This document shows, in pieces, positions 28,047 through 36,429 of a DNA stretch of 64,000 nt. Source of the stretch: Fidelibacterota bacterium. GTDB taxonomy: Bacteria; Fidelibacterota; UBA8477; JABMPR01. Made by a program: the position numbers and the translations under genes. Below the pieces are notes generated by a model. That model did not search any database, was not told the DNA's origin, and saw only the letters and a list, made by a program, of their open reading frames with translations. The stretch spans positions 1 through 64,000 of the forward strand of contig JABHBL010000096.1 in NCBI GenBank assembly GCA_018673925.1, given 5' to 3'. How positions within the stretch are numbered: position 1 is the stretch's first letter; the number at the start of each line of letters is the position of its first letter.

Positions 28047-28234
28047 AGTCACCAATATGTCTTGGTTTCAATTAAATCAAACGAAATTTACAAAATGATT
28101 TAACTGCGAGTTATGTGAATTACACAATATAGTTGAGCCACCAAATACGCTCATTGCGGAAATGGTTTAAAGCGGAAGCTTCAAAGGCTGTTTGCTCGTT
28201 ACGATCGTTTATTTCACTGTATGGAAAATAATCC

Positions 28235-28528
28235 TCAATTGTCCTGGTTTTTTCTTGCCAGGGAGAGCCCACCGAAACCACTGATGATGGCCATATAAAA
28301 CCCGAAATCGTACCACCAACCTGTATTATTGGGGTCATAGATACGGGTGTGGTCATTAAAAAAGCCCACGATCAATGAAAGTGGAGCGATCCAGCCATGC
28401 CAGACACCCTTAAAAAATCCTGAGGGGGACTGTCCCATGTTATGCTCTGGATTGGGCATGCAGGATGTAAAAGCTATAAGAACCAGCAGGGTGATGATGG
28501 TGACGAAGATGGATTTTTGAAGTTTCAT
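28235..28528 (-). CDS. Small membrane lipoprotein of unknown function
   Basis: This 97-residue protein has a lipoprotein signal (MKLQKSIFVTIITLLVLIAFTSC) followed by two hydrophobic segments, FFKGVWHGWIAPLSLIVGFF and WWYDFGFYMAIISGFGGLSLA. A conserved-looking HGWIAP ... NNTGWWYDFGFY pattern appears in other hypothetical proteins I have seen from FCB bacteria, but no function is known to me. An AAGGAG site lies in the 14-base gap after the asparaginase-like gene, so the two are co-transcribed. Confidence 0.75.
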   Translation of the reverse strand: MKLQKSIFVTIITLLVLIAFTSCMPNPEHNMGQSPSGFFKGVWHGWIAPLSLIVGFFNDHTRIYDPNNTGWWYDFGFYMAIISGFGGLSLARKNQDN

Positions 28529-28542
28529 GATTATCTCCTTGT

Positions 28543-29028
28543 TTATAAGGTCTCGAAAAGCCCTTTGGCTTTATTTTTACGCACATTGTTGTAATCAAAA
28601 TACTGCCCGTTCATGGCGATGTAAATACCTCGGTCCAGGGTCTGAACATAAGCCATAGCAGCACCCATGTTGAATAACCCATCAGAACTTCCAAATACAA
28701 TGGGGATCATGGCACCGGTGAGAATAATAGTTTTATCCTTGATATGCTCCGCCAGATAACGAGCTGTTTCAACCATGGTGTCGGTACCGTGGGTAATTAC
28801 GATGCGATCCGTGGAACTCTTGCGACAATGGGTCAGGATGATTTCCCGATCCTGTTCAGTCATTTCCAGACTATCGATCATCATCAGGCTGCGAATGTTC
28901 ACGTTGAGTTGTGAGCGACCCTGTTCCAGCATCTGTTTCAGATGGGTGTCTCTGAAGTATAGGTCTCCATTCAGTTCATTATATTCCTTATCAAAGGTGC
29001 CCCCGGTAATGAATATCTGTATTTGCAT
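28543..29028 (-). CDS. Single-domain asparaginase-like protein
   Basis: This 161-residue protein corresponds only to the N-terminal domain of L-asparaginases. It has the first catalytic threonine motif FITGGTFDKEY and the second, ITHGTDTMVETA. Ordinary bacterial asparaginases have about 320-350 residues, the second domain completing the active site. Both catalytic threonine regions are intact and there is no downstream remnant, so this looks like a stable short family rather than a broken gene. Activity on asparagine is uncertain. A GGAG ribosome site lies about nine bases before the ATG. Confidence 0.8.
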   Translation of the reverse strand: MQIQIFITGGTFDKEYNELNGDLYFRDTHLKQMLEQGRSQLNVNIRSLMMIDSLEMTEQDREIILTHCRKSSTDRIVITHGTDTMVETARYLAEHIKDKTIILTGAMIPIVFGSSDGLFNMGAAMAYVQTLDRGIYIAMNGQYFDYNNVRKNKAKGLFETL

Positions 29029-29190
29029 CTGGCTTGTTCTCCTGAACTGTGGTTAAGCTCTGCGTCCAAATTCATAGGAACGCAGTGTGCCGAGAAACTA
29101 CATAAAAGGTGTCCTTCGTTTAATAAAAAAAGAGCATGATTAATTGATAAAATTGCTTAGAATAAGAATCGTTTCAACAAAGGAGCTTCC

Positions 29191-30072
29191 ATGCTGGAAA
29201 AAACGGGCAGACGCTGGCTGCGGGTCATCCATATTGTCTTTATTGCCTCTCTTATGGGAGGGCTGGCATCTATCCTTACCATTCATCTGATTTCTGGTTT
29301 AGACACACATCAACTTTTTATCGCTAATTACTCTATCTATACACTTTTTAATATGGTGGTAACCTGGTCATTTTACGGGGTGGTGACTACGGGACTTGTT
29401 TACTCTGTATTCACCCATTGGGGTTTGACCAAACATTGGTGGATTATTGGGAAGTGGACTGGAACGGTTGTACTTTTTGTTCTCGTCTGGATCTGGCTGG
29501 GACCAGCCATCAACGGGATGGTTGCTCTCTCAGATATTGGTATGAAAGCATCTGATGTACCCCACGATTATGCTGAGTATCACAACACATTGACACCGGT
29601 GATTGCCGTTGCCATGCTGATTATGTTCACCTTGATCTCAATAACAATTTTTAGACCCTGGGGTCAACGGTCTCAGAAATACGAGATGCGCCGGGGTATG
29701 GTGCTCTCACTGACTGGCATTGGAGTTGTTTTAGGAGTAAGCCTAGGAGTCATCGGTTATTATGATCTGGAATCATATCGAAATATGGAAATCGGCAATC
29801 CTGACTTAAATCGAGTTCCCGATGGTATCCATCGTGGTTCAGTGAGCTATTCAGGATTTGAATATACTGTGGCTGTGAAAGTGAATGAATCCATGATTGT
29901 AGGTGTGGGCGTAGTTCAGAATAGGGATAGTGAATACGCTCGATTTGCTGAAGGAATTATTCCTCGGGTGATCGAAAAACAAAGCCCTGATGTAGATGGA
30001 ATCACAGGTGCCACGACCACCAGTAAATGTTTGATGAAGGCGATTGAAACTGCCCTGGAAGGAGCGATATGA
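29191..30072 (+). CDS. Membrane protein with covalently flavinylated FMN-binding domain
   Basis: This 293-residue protein has four or five membrane helices in residues 10-200 (VIHIVFIASLMGGLASILTI, WSFYGVVTTGLVYSVF, GTVVLFVLVWIWLG, VIAVAMLIMFTLISI, MVLSLTGIGVVLGVSLG). A C-terminal FMN_bind domain holds the motif DGITGATTTSKCLMKAIE. In NqrC, RnfG and related proteins the threonine of this D-x-(S/T)-G-A-T motif receives FMN from ApbE. It is therefore probably an electron-transfer protein that moves electrons across the membrane to or from an extracytoplasmic partner. Its ATGA overlap with the next gene shows coupling. An AAAGGAGC site precedes the start. Confidence 0.85.
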   Translation: MLEKTGRRWLRVIHIVFIASLMGGLASILTIHLISGLDTHQLFIANYSIYTLFNMVVTWSFYGVVTTGLVYSVFTHWGLTKHWWIIGKWTGTVVLFVLVWIWLGPAINGMVALSDIGMKASDVPHDYAEYHNTLTPVIAVAMLIMFTLISITIFRPWGQRSQKYEMRRGMVLSLTGIGVVLGVSLGVIGYYDLESYRNMEIGNPDLNRVPDGIHRGSVSYSGFEYTVAVKVNESMIVGVGVVQNRDSEYARFAEGIIPRVIEKQSPDVDGITGATTTSKCLMKAIETALEGAI

Positions 30073-30779
30073 ATGTAGATAAACGGGTCATCCGTAAATT
30101 TGAAAAAAAGACCTGGAGTGAAGTAAAATCCAAAAATTCCTGGCAGGTTTTCCGCATTATGGCTGAATTTGTTGAAGGTTTTGATGCGTTGACCCAGGTG
30201 GGCCCTTCCGTAACCGTTTTTGGCTCGGCACGCACGAAACCTGATGATCCCTATTATGAAATTGCACATCAACTCGGAACCTTTTTAGCTCAGGAAGGTC
30301 TTAGTGTCATCACTGGTGGCGGTCCTGGTATCATGGAAGCAACTAATAAGGGCGCTAAGGAGGTTGGCGGTGCTTCAGCAGGTGTTGGCATCGAGTTGCC
30401 CTTTGAAGCCTCAAATAACGCCTATATCGACTCTGATAAGAACATTACCTTCCGCTACTTCTTTGTGCGTAAGCTCATGTTTCTTAAATATTCACAGGCT
30501 TTTGTGGCTTTCCCTGGTGGATTGGGTACCCTGGATGAACTATTCGAATCCCTAACCCTCTCGCAAACAGGTAAAACTCCCAAATTTCCCATCATTCTAG
30601 TCGGTCGAGATTATTGGTCTGGTCTGGTGGACTGGCTCCACGATAAGGCCTTGGCTCAGGGATATGTTGGAGCTGATGATCTTGAATTGTTCCGGGTAGT
30701 TGATTCTGCCGAAGAGGTCATGGATTCCATAACAGGCTTTTTTGCGAAATTCCGCAAGGAGATGGTACCGAATTTCTAG
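30069..30779 (+). CDS. LOG-family Rossmann-fold nucleotide hydrolase
   Basis: This 236-residue protein shows the family motifs VFGSARTKPDDPYYE, VITGGGPGIMEATNKGA and AFPGGLGTLDELFESLTL. LOG-family enzymes hydrolyse nucleoside 5'-monophosphates or cytokinin precursors to base and ribose 5-phosphate; in bacteria they usually act in nucleotide turnover. The start overlaps the flavinylated membrane protein gene by four bases (ATGA). That coupling has no obvious functional reason and is worth comparing in relatives. Confidence 0.9.
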   Translation: MNVDKRVIRKFEKKTWSEVKSKNSWQVFRIMAEFVEGFDALTQVGPSVTVFGSARTKPDDPYYEIAHQLGTFLAQEGLSVITGGGPGIMEATNKGAKEVGGASAGVGIELPFEASNNAYIDSDKNITFRYFFVRKLMFLKYSQAFVAFPGGLGTLDELFESLTLSQTGKTPKFPIILVGRDYWSGLVDWLHDKALAQGYVGADDLELFRVVDSAEEVMDSITGFFAKFRKEMVPNF

Positions 30780-30812
30780 TTTTATTTAAGTGAAATGATG
30801 TTGTGTTCCGAT

Positions 30813-30890
30813 CACTGAGCTTGTCGAAGTGCGAGGGACTCAGGGTTTGAGTGATGTGAATTTATTAGACGTTTCGAGAGCCTCAACGTC
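30813..30890. repeat. Paired small hairpins with TGAGCTTGTCGAA-type loops
   Basis: First unit: CACT/AGTG (30813-30831) around GAGCTTGTCGA. Second unit: GACGTT/AACGTC (30868-30890) around TCGAGAGCCTC, which is the core in reverse orientation with changes. They lie between the convergent LOG and LytTR genes. A matching pair is at 54794-54859. Confidence 0.65.
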
Positions 30891-30910
30891 CAGAGAAGTA
30901 GGCTTAGTAA

Positions 30911-31636
30911 TTAACTTAGTTTTTGCTTTAGCTTCGTGACGTACCGACGGCTCATGACATAGGGCTCTTCAATACCCTTCATGTAAACGCGGTATGAATT
31001 ATTAAACCATTCTTCCAGTCGATCCACAAATTCCATGTTGACGATGGTCGTTCGATGAATCCGATTAAAGAAAGCATCAGGCAATCGGGTTTCCCATTCT
31101 GCCATGGATTTATGAACCAGCACCTTCTTCTTATTAGTGCACAAGACTTCAGAATAATCACCAGCTGATGTGATACAGACAATGGTGGATATTTTCAGGA
31201 AGCCCAGACTGGTATCCAACTTGAGCAGTAGTCGATCATGATATTCCAGCTCCCGCGAGGCCTCTTCAGCTTCATCCGGGATCAACTCAAGGCGCTCGAT
31301 GGATTGCAGGAGTCGCTCATCACTCACAGGTTTTAGTAGATAGTCCAGGGCATTGACCTCGAAGGCTCGCAAGGCAAATTCATCAAAAGCGGTGACAAAA
31401 ATAACCTTCACATCAGAGCTAATATGTTCGAGAACATCAAAACCATTCATTCCAGGCATCTGGATATCAAGAAAAACCAGATCCGGTTTCAGGTCCTTAA
31501 TCATATCAAGGGCATCCTGGCCATTGGAAGCCTCGCCCAGCACTTCAATATTTTTGTGATTATTAAGGAGCAGCCGTAAATCATTGCGAGCAAGACGTTC
31601 ATCATCAACTACAATAGCACGATAAAGCTTAGACAT
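30911..31636 (-). CDS. LytTR-family response regulator
   Basis: The start is the ATG at 31636, which follows a GAGGG site and overlaps the kinase gene by eight bases (241 residues). The receiver domain (residues 4-120) has VVDDERLARNDL, the phospho-acceptor Asp in PDLVFLDIQMPGMNG, and the KP of YLLKPVSDERLL. The C-terminal LytTR DNA-binding domain includes VCITSAGDYSEVL, HRTTIVNMEFVDRLEEW and YVMSRRYVTKLKQKL. It pairs with the adjacent LytS-type kinase. Target promoters are not identifiable here. Confidence 0.93.
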   Translation of the reverse strand: MSKLYRAIVVDDERLARNDLRLLLNNHKNIEVLGEASNGQDALDMIKDLKPDLVFLDIQMPGMNGFDVLEHISSDVKVIFVTAFDEFALRAFEVNALDYLLKPVSDERLLQSIERLELIPDEAEEASRELEYHDRLLLKLDTSLGFLKISTIVCITSAGDYSEVLCTNKKKVLVHKSMAEWETRLPDAFFNRIHRTTIVNMEFVDRLEEWFNNSYRVYMKGIEEPYVMSRRYVTKLKQKLS

Positions 31637-32726
31637 GATTTCCCTCGACATCGCGTGAAATTGAAATTTCTATCACCACACAACCTTCTTCTTCTGAAGT
31701 GGATAGGCTGTATTTATCGGGGAATCTATTTTCAAGGCGTTCCCTGACATTTTTCAGACCGGTCCCTGTACCAGCTGGACGACCGCGTCCTTCTGCATCA
31801 TCAGACAACCAGGTCCCGCTATTTCTAACAAAGATGGATAACTTATTGTCTTTGATTTTCGCTTGAATTTTAATCTTCAAGGGCATGCTTGATGTTTTCA
31901 TCCCGTACTTCACTGCATTTTCTACCAGGGGATGAACGAGAAAGCTGGGGATGGGATATTCCTCAGCCAGGGGGTCAATCTCGAAACTAACCTGTAGATT
32001 TTCCTCATAGCGTTTTTCTTCGATGGCGAAATAATGTTTAATGGCTGTGATCTCTTCACTAAAAGGAACATCACCATTGTTTTTACTCACCAGGGAGTAA
32101 CGCAGGAGTTCGGCCAGCTCTGTTACCATATCCCTGGCTTTGGTCTGGTCTTCCAGGATGAGGGCTCGAATAGAATTTAAGGAGTTAAATAGAAAGTGAG
32201 GATTCAACTGATATCTCAACATCTGAAGCTGAGCACTATGGGCGAGAAGTTCAGCCTTCTCCGTGCGGGCAAGCTGCTCATTCCATTGTCTCCAGAAATT
32301 AATAAGAAAATAGAGCGCTGACCAGGTAAACAGGATAAATGAATTCCAATAGATCTGACTGATATTGTTGCGCATGGTGATTTTATCAAGCGCCTTCTGA
32401 AATTTTTCAATACCATAAATGGGATAGGACACAAGACGATCCACATAAATCCAGATTACTGCGAAGACGATGGATGTCAGGATAACAATTGCAGAGACAT
32501 TCAAAATGGATCGGTGTTGGTAATCCAGCTTTTGATAGATTTTGCGCATTATGATGGTCATTAAAAAGGCCACGACATAGGTGACGGCAAATCCAAAGGT
32601 ATTGGCTAAATCAAGGTCTTTGTAAGAATAATAAATTAGATAGTATATCACTCCATACAGGAACCAGCCAGAAATTTGGAGTACCCAAAAGAGTGAAATT
32701 TTACCAGGATCGGAAGTGGATGTCAT
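31629..32726 (-). CDS. LytS-type sensor histidine kinase
   Basis: This 365-residue protein has about four to five N-terminal membrane helices (residues 12-150) and then the short His_kinase domain. The phosphorylated His is in RYQLNPHFLFNSLNSIRAL, the N-box is HPLVENAVKYG, and the ATP lid is GTGTGLKNVRERL. There is no periplasmic sensor domain, so the membrane part itself probably senses. It overlaps the LytTR regulator gene. Systems of this type in FCB bacteria regulate envelope or surface functions, but the signal here is unknown. Confidence 0.93.
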   Translation of the reverse strand: MTSTSDPGKISLFWVLQISGWFLYGVIYYLIYYSYKDLDLANTFGFAVTYVVAFLMTIIMRKIYQKLDYQHRSILNVSAIVILTSIVFAVIWIYVDRLVSYPIYGIEKFQKALDKITMRNNISQIYWNSFILFTWSALYFLINFWRQWNEQLARTEKAELLAHSAQLQMLRYQLNPHFLFNSLNSIRALILEDQTKARDMVTELAELLRYSLVSKNNGDVPFSEEITAIKHYFAIEEKRYEENLQVSFEIDPLAEEYPIPSFLVHPLVENAVKYGMKTSSMPLKIKIQAKIKDNKLSIFVRNSGTWLSDDAEGRGRPAGTGTGLKNVRERLENRFPDKYSLSTSEEEGCVVIEISISRDVEGNHV

Positions 32727-32863
32727 AGAGAAAGATAACTTTCATAGAGGGGTTTAAAAATATTATGTATAAAAAGTTGTTTCATCAGCTTGTGCCCAAT
32801 ATAGACGTGGAGAACTGCAGAATATTCTGATTTAGCCAAGCGGTGCATAAATACGGCGAGCGG

Positions 32864-34132
32864 TTAGGAAAGAATTACCCAGAGCTGTTTCAAGTTGGCA
32901 ATGATGGGAACACCATGAAGATCCTGGTTACTCCATGGGTTGATGAGGCCAATTCCCGCAATAATAACTGAGCATATAACCAGAGCCCAAAAAATAGGTT
33001 TTTCCCCACGCCAATCTGTCTCATACTCGTACTCGAAGAGATAAAAGAAAAAGAGGGGCAGGATGGGTACAAACCAACGGATACTGTAGCTCCATCCCCC
33101 ATAATTAGAACTGAATAACCAGTAGTAGGACATTAGGACAATTGAGCCAAATAAAATGATGAGAGTTTCAAGCTGAAATTCTTTACCGTGCCGAACATTC
33201 CTAATGACCAGCGGCACTAGAAACAATAACAGGGGGTTGTACCAGATGAAACCCTTGAAGCCGAATAGACTGATAAACGCATATTGAATCGTGAATAATG
33301 GGGTGTTCATGCTGACGCCTGAAAGCGTCTTCGAACCGGTCCAGACAGAACCATCGAATTCAAAAAACTGCGGATTTAATTGGAGGGGCAAAAAGGTTCC
33401 CCCAATAGAATAATTTACTACGAAATGTATGGTAAGAGGAATGAGTGCGCCTGCCATGAACAAGCGTGTCGGAGCTGTAATACGCCATTTGTGAGCCACC
33501 AACAGACCAAATCCCAACAGAAAAATCGTGGTGGGCATATCCATACTGGCTGCCAACCCAAAAAATAAACCTGACCAAAGTAGCGCTGGTTTCACATCTT
33601 GGTGCTTCCCTTTTAAATAGAAAAAGAATGCAATCATGAGACTTGACCCGGCCAGGCTGTGATTGTTGAAGCTGGAAGTCCAGGCAAATGCCAGGGAAGC
33701 AAAGGTGTAGATAAAGATGGCGAGGGGAATTCCGGCCTGTCTGATGGGTGTGAATGTGAGCGCCTTACGAAAAGCCAGAATACTGGCTATCCAAAAGACT
33801 TTGATGGTGAAAAGGATGATGAAATAATAACTCAGATTCCAACCATAATCCAACCTTAGTCCAATTGTGTTTAGTGGAGCATATATAATGGCCGCCAACA
33901 TGGAAGGAAGCGCAGGTTTGTCGGAGTAGAAATGCCCATTGATGAAGACTTTGTCTCCACCCTTCACAAATACGCTTTCATCAATAGCAAGACTGTGATG
34001 CTCCACCAGGGATTGAGTCAAAGCCATTCTGCTGGCTTCGTTCCAACCGTTAATCCGAGGATTGATAGTAATTAGAGATACTCCTACCAACAGGAGTAGG
34101 AGTAATCTGGTGGATTCAAATATTGATTTCAT
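32864..34132 (-). CDS. Multi-pass membrane glycosyltransferase-like protein (GT39/ArnT type)
   Basis: I choose the ATG at 34132 (MKSIFESTRLLLLLLVG). The longer frame to 34204 adds a polar N-terminus with no ribosome site. The product has about 420 residues and 9-11 membrane helices. The first external loop contains INGHFYSDKPALPSML, where the SDKP motif resembles the DKPPL signature of PMT/ArnT-type GT-C transferases, which move sugars from lipid-phosphate carriers. No C-terminal soluble domain is present. The acceptor is unknown and the call rests on topology plus one motif. Confidence 0.65.
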   Translation of the reverse strand: MKSIFESTRLLLLLLVGVSLITINPRINGWNEASRMALTQSLVEHHSLAIDESVFVKGGDKVFINGHFYSDKPALPSMLAAIIYAPLNTIGLRLDYGWNLSYYFIILFTIKVFWIASILAFRKALTFTPIRQAGIPLAIFIYTFASLAFAWTSSFNNHSLAGSSLMIAFFFYLKGKHQDVKPALLWSGLFFGLAASMDMPTTIFLLGFGLLVAHKWRITAPTRLFMAGALIPLTIHFVVNYSIGGTFLPLQLNPQFFEFDGSVWTGSKTLSGVSMNTPLFTIQYAFISLFGFKGFIWYNPLLLFLVPLVIRNVRHGKEFQLETLIILFGSIVLMSYYWLFSSNYGGWSYSIRWFVPILPLFFFYLFEYEYETDWRGEKPIFWALVICSVIIAGIGLINPWSNQDLHGVPIIANLKQLWVILS

Positions 34133-34257
34133 GTTTAGGCTCGGTAGCAAAATAGCAATCTGAATTTGAACTGCAAGATGGCATCCAGATTCTAGAAACT
34201 CCAAAATTGATCATTTTCCGCTTCCACCGTTATGGCAATCTAACTAGACTACCCAGC

Positions 34258-34971
34258 ATGAATCTAATTCTGCTCAATCCGACTGATTTCATCACCGAAG
34301 ACCAGGTCCGCCTAAGCGGTCGCAGATTTGACCATATCAGCACAATTCATCGCGCGGAACCTGACTCTCAACTCCGAGTTGGGCTGCTCAATGGCAAGAT
34401 TGGGCACGGATTGATCACAAATATGGATCCCAATTTTGTAGAATTAACCGTTAAGCTCACGCAACCACCGCCCGAAAAACTCCCAGTTACCCTCCTTCTG
34501 GCTCTCCCGAGACCTAAAATGCTAAAGCGGGTGATGCAAAGTGTTACCTCCCTGGGTGTTAAGCAGATCTACCTGATCAACACTTTCAGAGTGGAAAAGA
34601 GCTTCTGGAACAGCCCCCTCCTCCAAACAGATAACCTTCATGAACAGCTCTTGCTCGGTCTGGAGCAGGCTCGGGATACCATCTTGCCTGAAGTCCATTT
34701 GCGCCAGCGCTTTAAGCCATTTGTTGAGGATGAATTACCTGATTTATGCAAGGGAACCAATGCTCTGGTCGCCCATCCGACCAGTGGGAGGATCGCATTG
34801 CCGAAAGCTGGCCAACCAACCACTCTTGCTATCGGTCCAGAAGGGGGCTTTATCACCTATGAAGTTGAGAAGTTAGAAACCTGTGGCTTTACAGCTTTCA
34901 GTTTCGGTGAGAGAATTCTACGTGTTGAAACAGCTGTACCGGCAATCCTCTCACGATTGTTACCCATTTAA
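34258..34971 (+). CDS. rsmE: 16S rRNA m3U1498 methyltransferase RsmE
   Basis: The start is at the ATG at 34258 (MNLILLNPTDF), giving 237 residues. An N-terminal PUA-like beta domain (HISTIHRAEPDSQLRVGLLNGKIGHG) is followed by a SPOUT knot. The signature motifs are LALPRPKMLKRVMQSVTSLGV, IGPEGGFITYEVEKLE and SFGERILRVETAVPAIL, which form the SAM-binding trefoil. RsmE methylates U1498 in the 30S decoding centre. Spacing motif by motif is normal for the family. Confidence 0.95.
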   Translation: MNLILLNPTDFITEDQVRLSGRRFDHISTIHRAEPDSQLRVGLLNGKIGHGLITNMDPNFVELTVKLTQPPPEKLPVTLLLALPRPKMLKRVMQSVTSLGVKQIYLINTFRVEKSFWNSPLLQTDNLHEQLLLGLEQARDTILPEVHLRQRFKPFVEDELPDLCKGTNALVAHPTSGRIALPKAGQPTTLAIGPEGGFITYEVEKLETCGFTAFSFGERILRVETAVPAILSRLLPI

Positions 34972-35127
34972 TTCCCAATCTAACAGACCCAGTTCACTTC
35001 ATGTTGGAATGTTCGGCGCTGATGGCCGACCACTCAACGAATCCGGGAACCATCCGTAGATAAATTTGATGGAATTCTTTCCTCTAAATTAAAATAGCGA
35101 CATGATACTCAAGGGAGGGAAGCATTC

Positions 35128-36234
35128 ATGAAAAGGCAGAGACAAAAATTAACTCATTTTTTCATCATTATCCTGGTGGGAGCACTGATCCTGGGTTGTA
35201 GTGGTATTCAACAGGGGAAGGATCTGGTATTTAAGGTGGTAAATCGCGGTCAATTGCTGACAGATGCTGCGACAGCCTATCGTGCTGGTAATTTCGCTGA
35301 AGCTGGAAAATACTACAAGAAAGTCCTGATCCACAACCAGGATGATGCCATTGTAGCCTATAACCTGGCCTGCTGCTATGCCTTGCAGGGTGATGCCACA
35401 CATGCCGCACTATTTGTGACACATGCCTTTCAAAATGGGTTCAGGGGTCTGGAAATTTTTAACAAGGATACCGATTTCGATCTTGTAAGGGAGGATCCAG
35501 ACTTTCAGAAGGCCACTATCGATATTCAGAAACGTTTCGATTCCATTGGAACAAGAAATTATGTTGAAGCTTCATCCATGCTGCCATATCGGATGCGTTT
35601 CCCAAAGGAATATGATGCCAATAAGAGCTATCCATTACTGATTGGAATGCATGGGATGGGTGGTAATTCTGAGGGATTTATCAGTCAGTATGACAAATTG
35701 ATTGATCCTCAGATCATCTATGTGGCACCCGAGGGTCAGTACCCAATCTCTTTGCATATGGCAGCTCAATGGCATCGCCGTAAATGGTCAATTAATGATA
35801 TTGGAAAAGAAGCCTGGAATGCCAGCGATGCAATGGTTGGTGACTATATTTTAAAGACCATTGAAAAGGTGTCCGACGAATACAAAATTTCTGATGTCTA
35901 TATCATGGGGTTTTCTGAAGGTGCTGTCTATGCCTATACAATTGGCTTAAAAAATCCGGATAAGATTAAGGGCGTTATAGGGTTCAGCGGCTATCTCATG
36001 GATACAGAGGGGGACAAGACAATCCTTAATCAACAGGATATTGAGACAGGGAAGGATGTCAGACTATTTATAGCTCATGGAATTGATGACGCTGCTATCA
36101 AGGTGGAGACTGCCAGGGAGCTAAGTAAGATGTTTGAATCAAAGGGTTTTGATCTGACATATACAGAATTCGAAGGGCGTCATGGCATCAAAGCCGATGT
36201 TTTCAATGATGCTGTAAAATGGATGCAGTTATAA
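35128..36234 (+). CDS. Lipoprotein with TPR segment and esterase domain
   Basis: This 368-residue protein has a lipobox (LVGALILGC). A TPR-like pair follows (TDAATAYRAGNFAEAGKYYKKVL, IVAYNLACCYALQGD), then an alpha/beta-hydrolase domain from about residue 150. The domain has a GMHGMGGNSEGF oxyanion loop, the nucleophile Ser in IMGFSEGAVYAY, acid in AHGIDDAAIKVE and His in EGRHGIKADVF. It resembles PHB-depolymerase/feruloyl-esterase-like phospholipase-carboxylesterases. The fusion of TPR repeats to the hydrolase on one lipid-anchored chain is less common. A GGGAGGG site precedes the ATG. Confidence 0.85.
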   Translation: MKRQRQKLTHFFIIILVGALILGCSGIQQGKDLVFKVVNRGQLLTDAATAYRAGNFAEAGKYYKKVLIHNQDDAIVAYNLACCYALQGDATHAALFVTHAFQNGFRGLEIFNKDTDFDLVREDPDFQKATIDIQKRFDSIGTRNYVEASSMLPYRMRFPKEYDANKSYPLLIGMHGMGGNSEGFISQYDKLIDPQIIYVAPEGQYPISLHMAAQWHRRKWSINDIGKEAWNASDAMVGDYILKTIEKVSDEYKISDVYIMGFSEGAVYAYTIGLKNPDKIKGVIGFSGYLMDTEGDKTILNQQDIETGKDVRLFIAHGIDDAAIKVETARELSKMFESKGFDLTYTEFEGRHGIKADVFNDAVKWMQL

Positions 36235-36267
36235 AATTACGGGGTTCATTCTAGTATGAATGAATAG

Positions 36268-36300
36268 AAGAAGCCACCTGAGGAGGTGGCTTCTTTGTTT
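36268..36300 (+). terminator. Intrinsic terminator of the esterase gene
   Basis: AAGAAGCCACCT (36268-36279) pairs perfectly with AGGTGGCTTCTT (36284-36295) across a GAGG loop and runs into a T-rich stretch. Confidence 0.9.
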
Positions 36301-36360
36301 TAAGAAATACTGGACGCTGAGCAAGAAAACCCTTCAGAAGTCTTCGCGAAGGAGTTGTGC

Positions 36361-36420
36361 GACTGTGGCGATCTCGAAATCCTAGATTGCATCGTCACTT
36401 TGATCCTCGCTATGACAGTC
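36361..36420. repeat. Single structured repeat-like element next to acnA
   Basis: GACTGT (36361-36366) and ACAGTC (36415-36420) close an element that also pairs GCGA with TCGC inside. Its body (GATCTCGAAATCCTAGATTG ... TCCTCGC) resembles short interspersed sequences I have seen in other bacterial genomes, but there is only one copy in this window. It sits ten bases past the acnA stop, in a convergent gap. Confidence 0.45.
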
Positions 36421-36429
36421 AGAATAATT

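Noticed and set aside
28047-28234. Possible small gene or RNA between the ParB-like and lipoprotein genes
   Set aside because: The short frames there lack ribosome sites and recognisable sequence, and no strong structure is visible.
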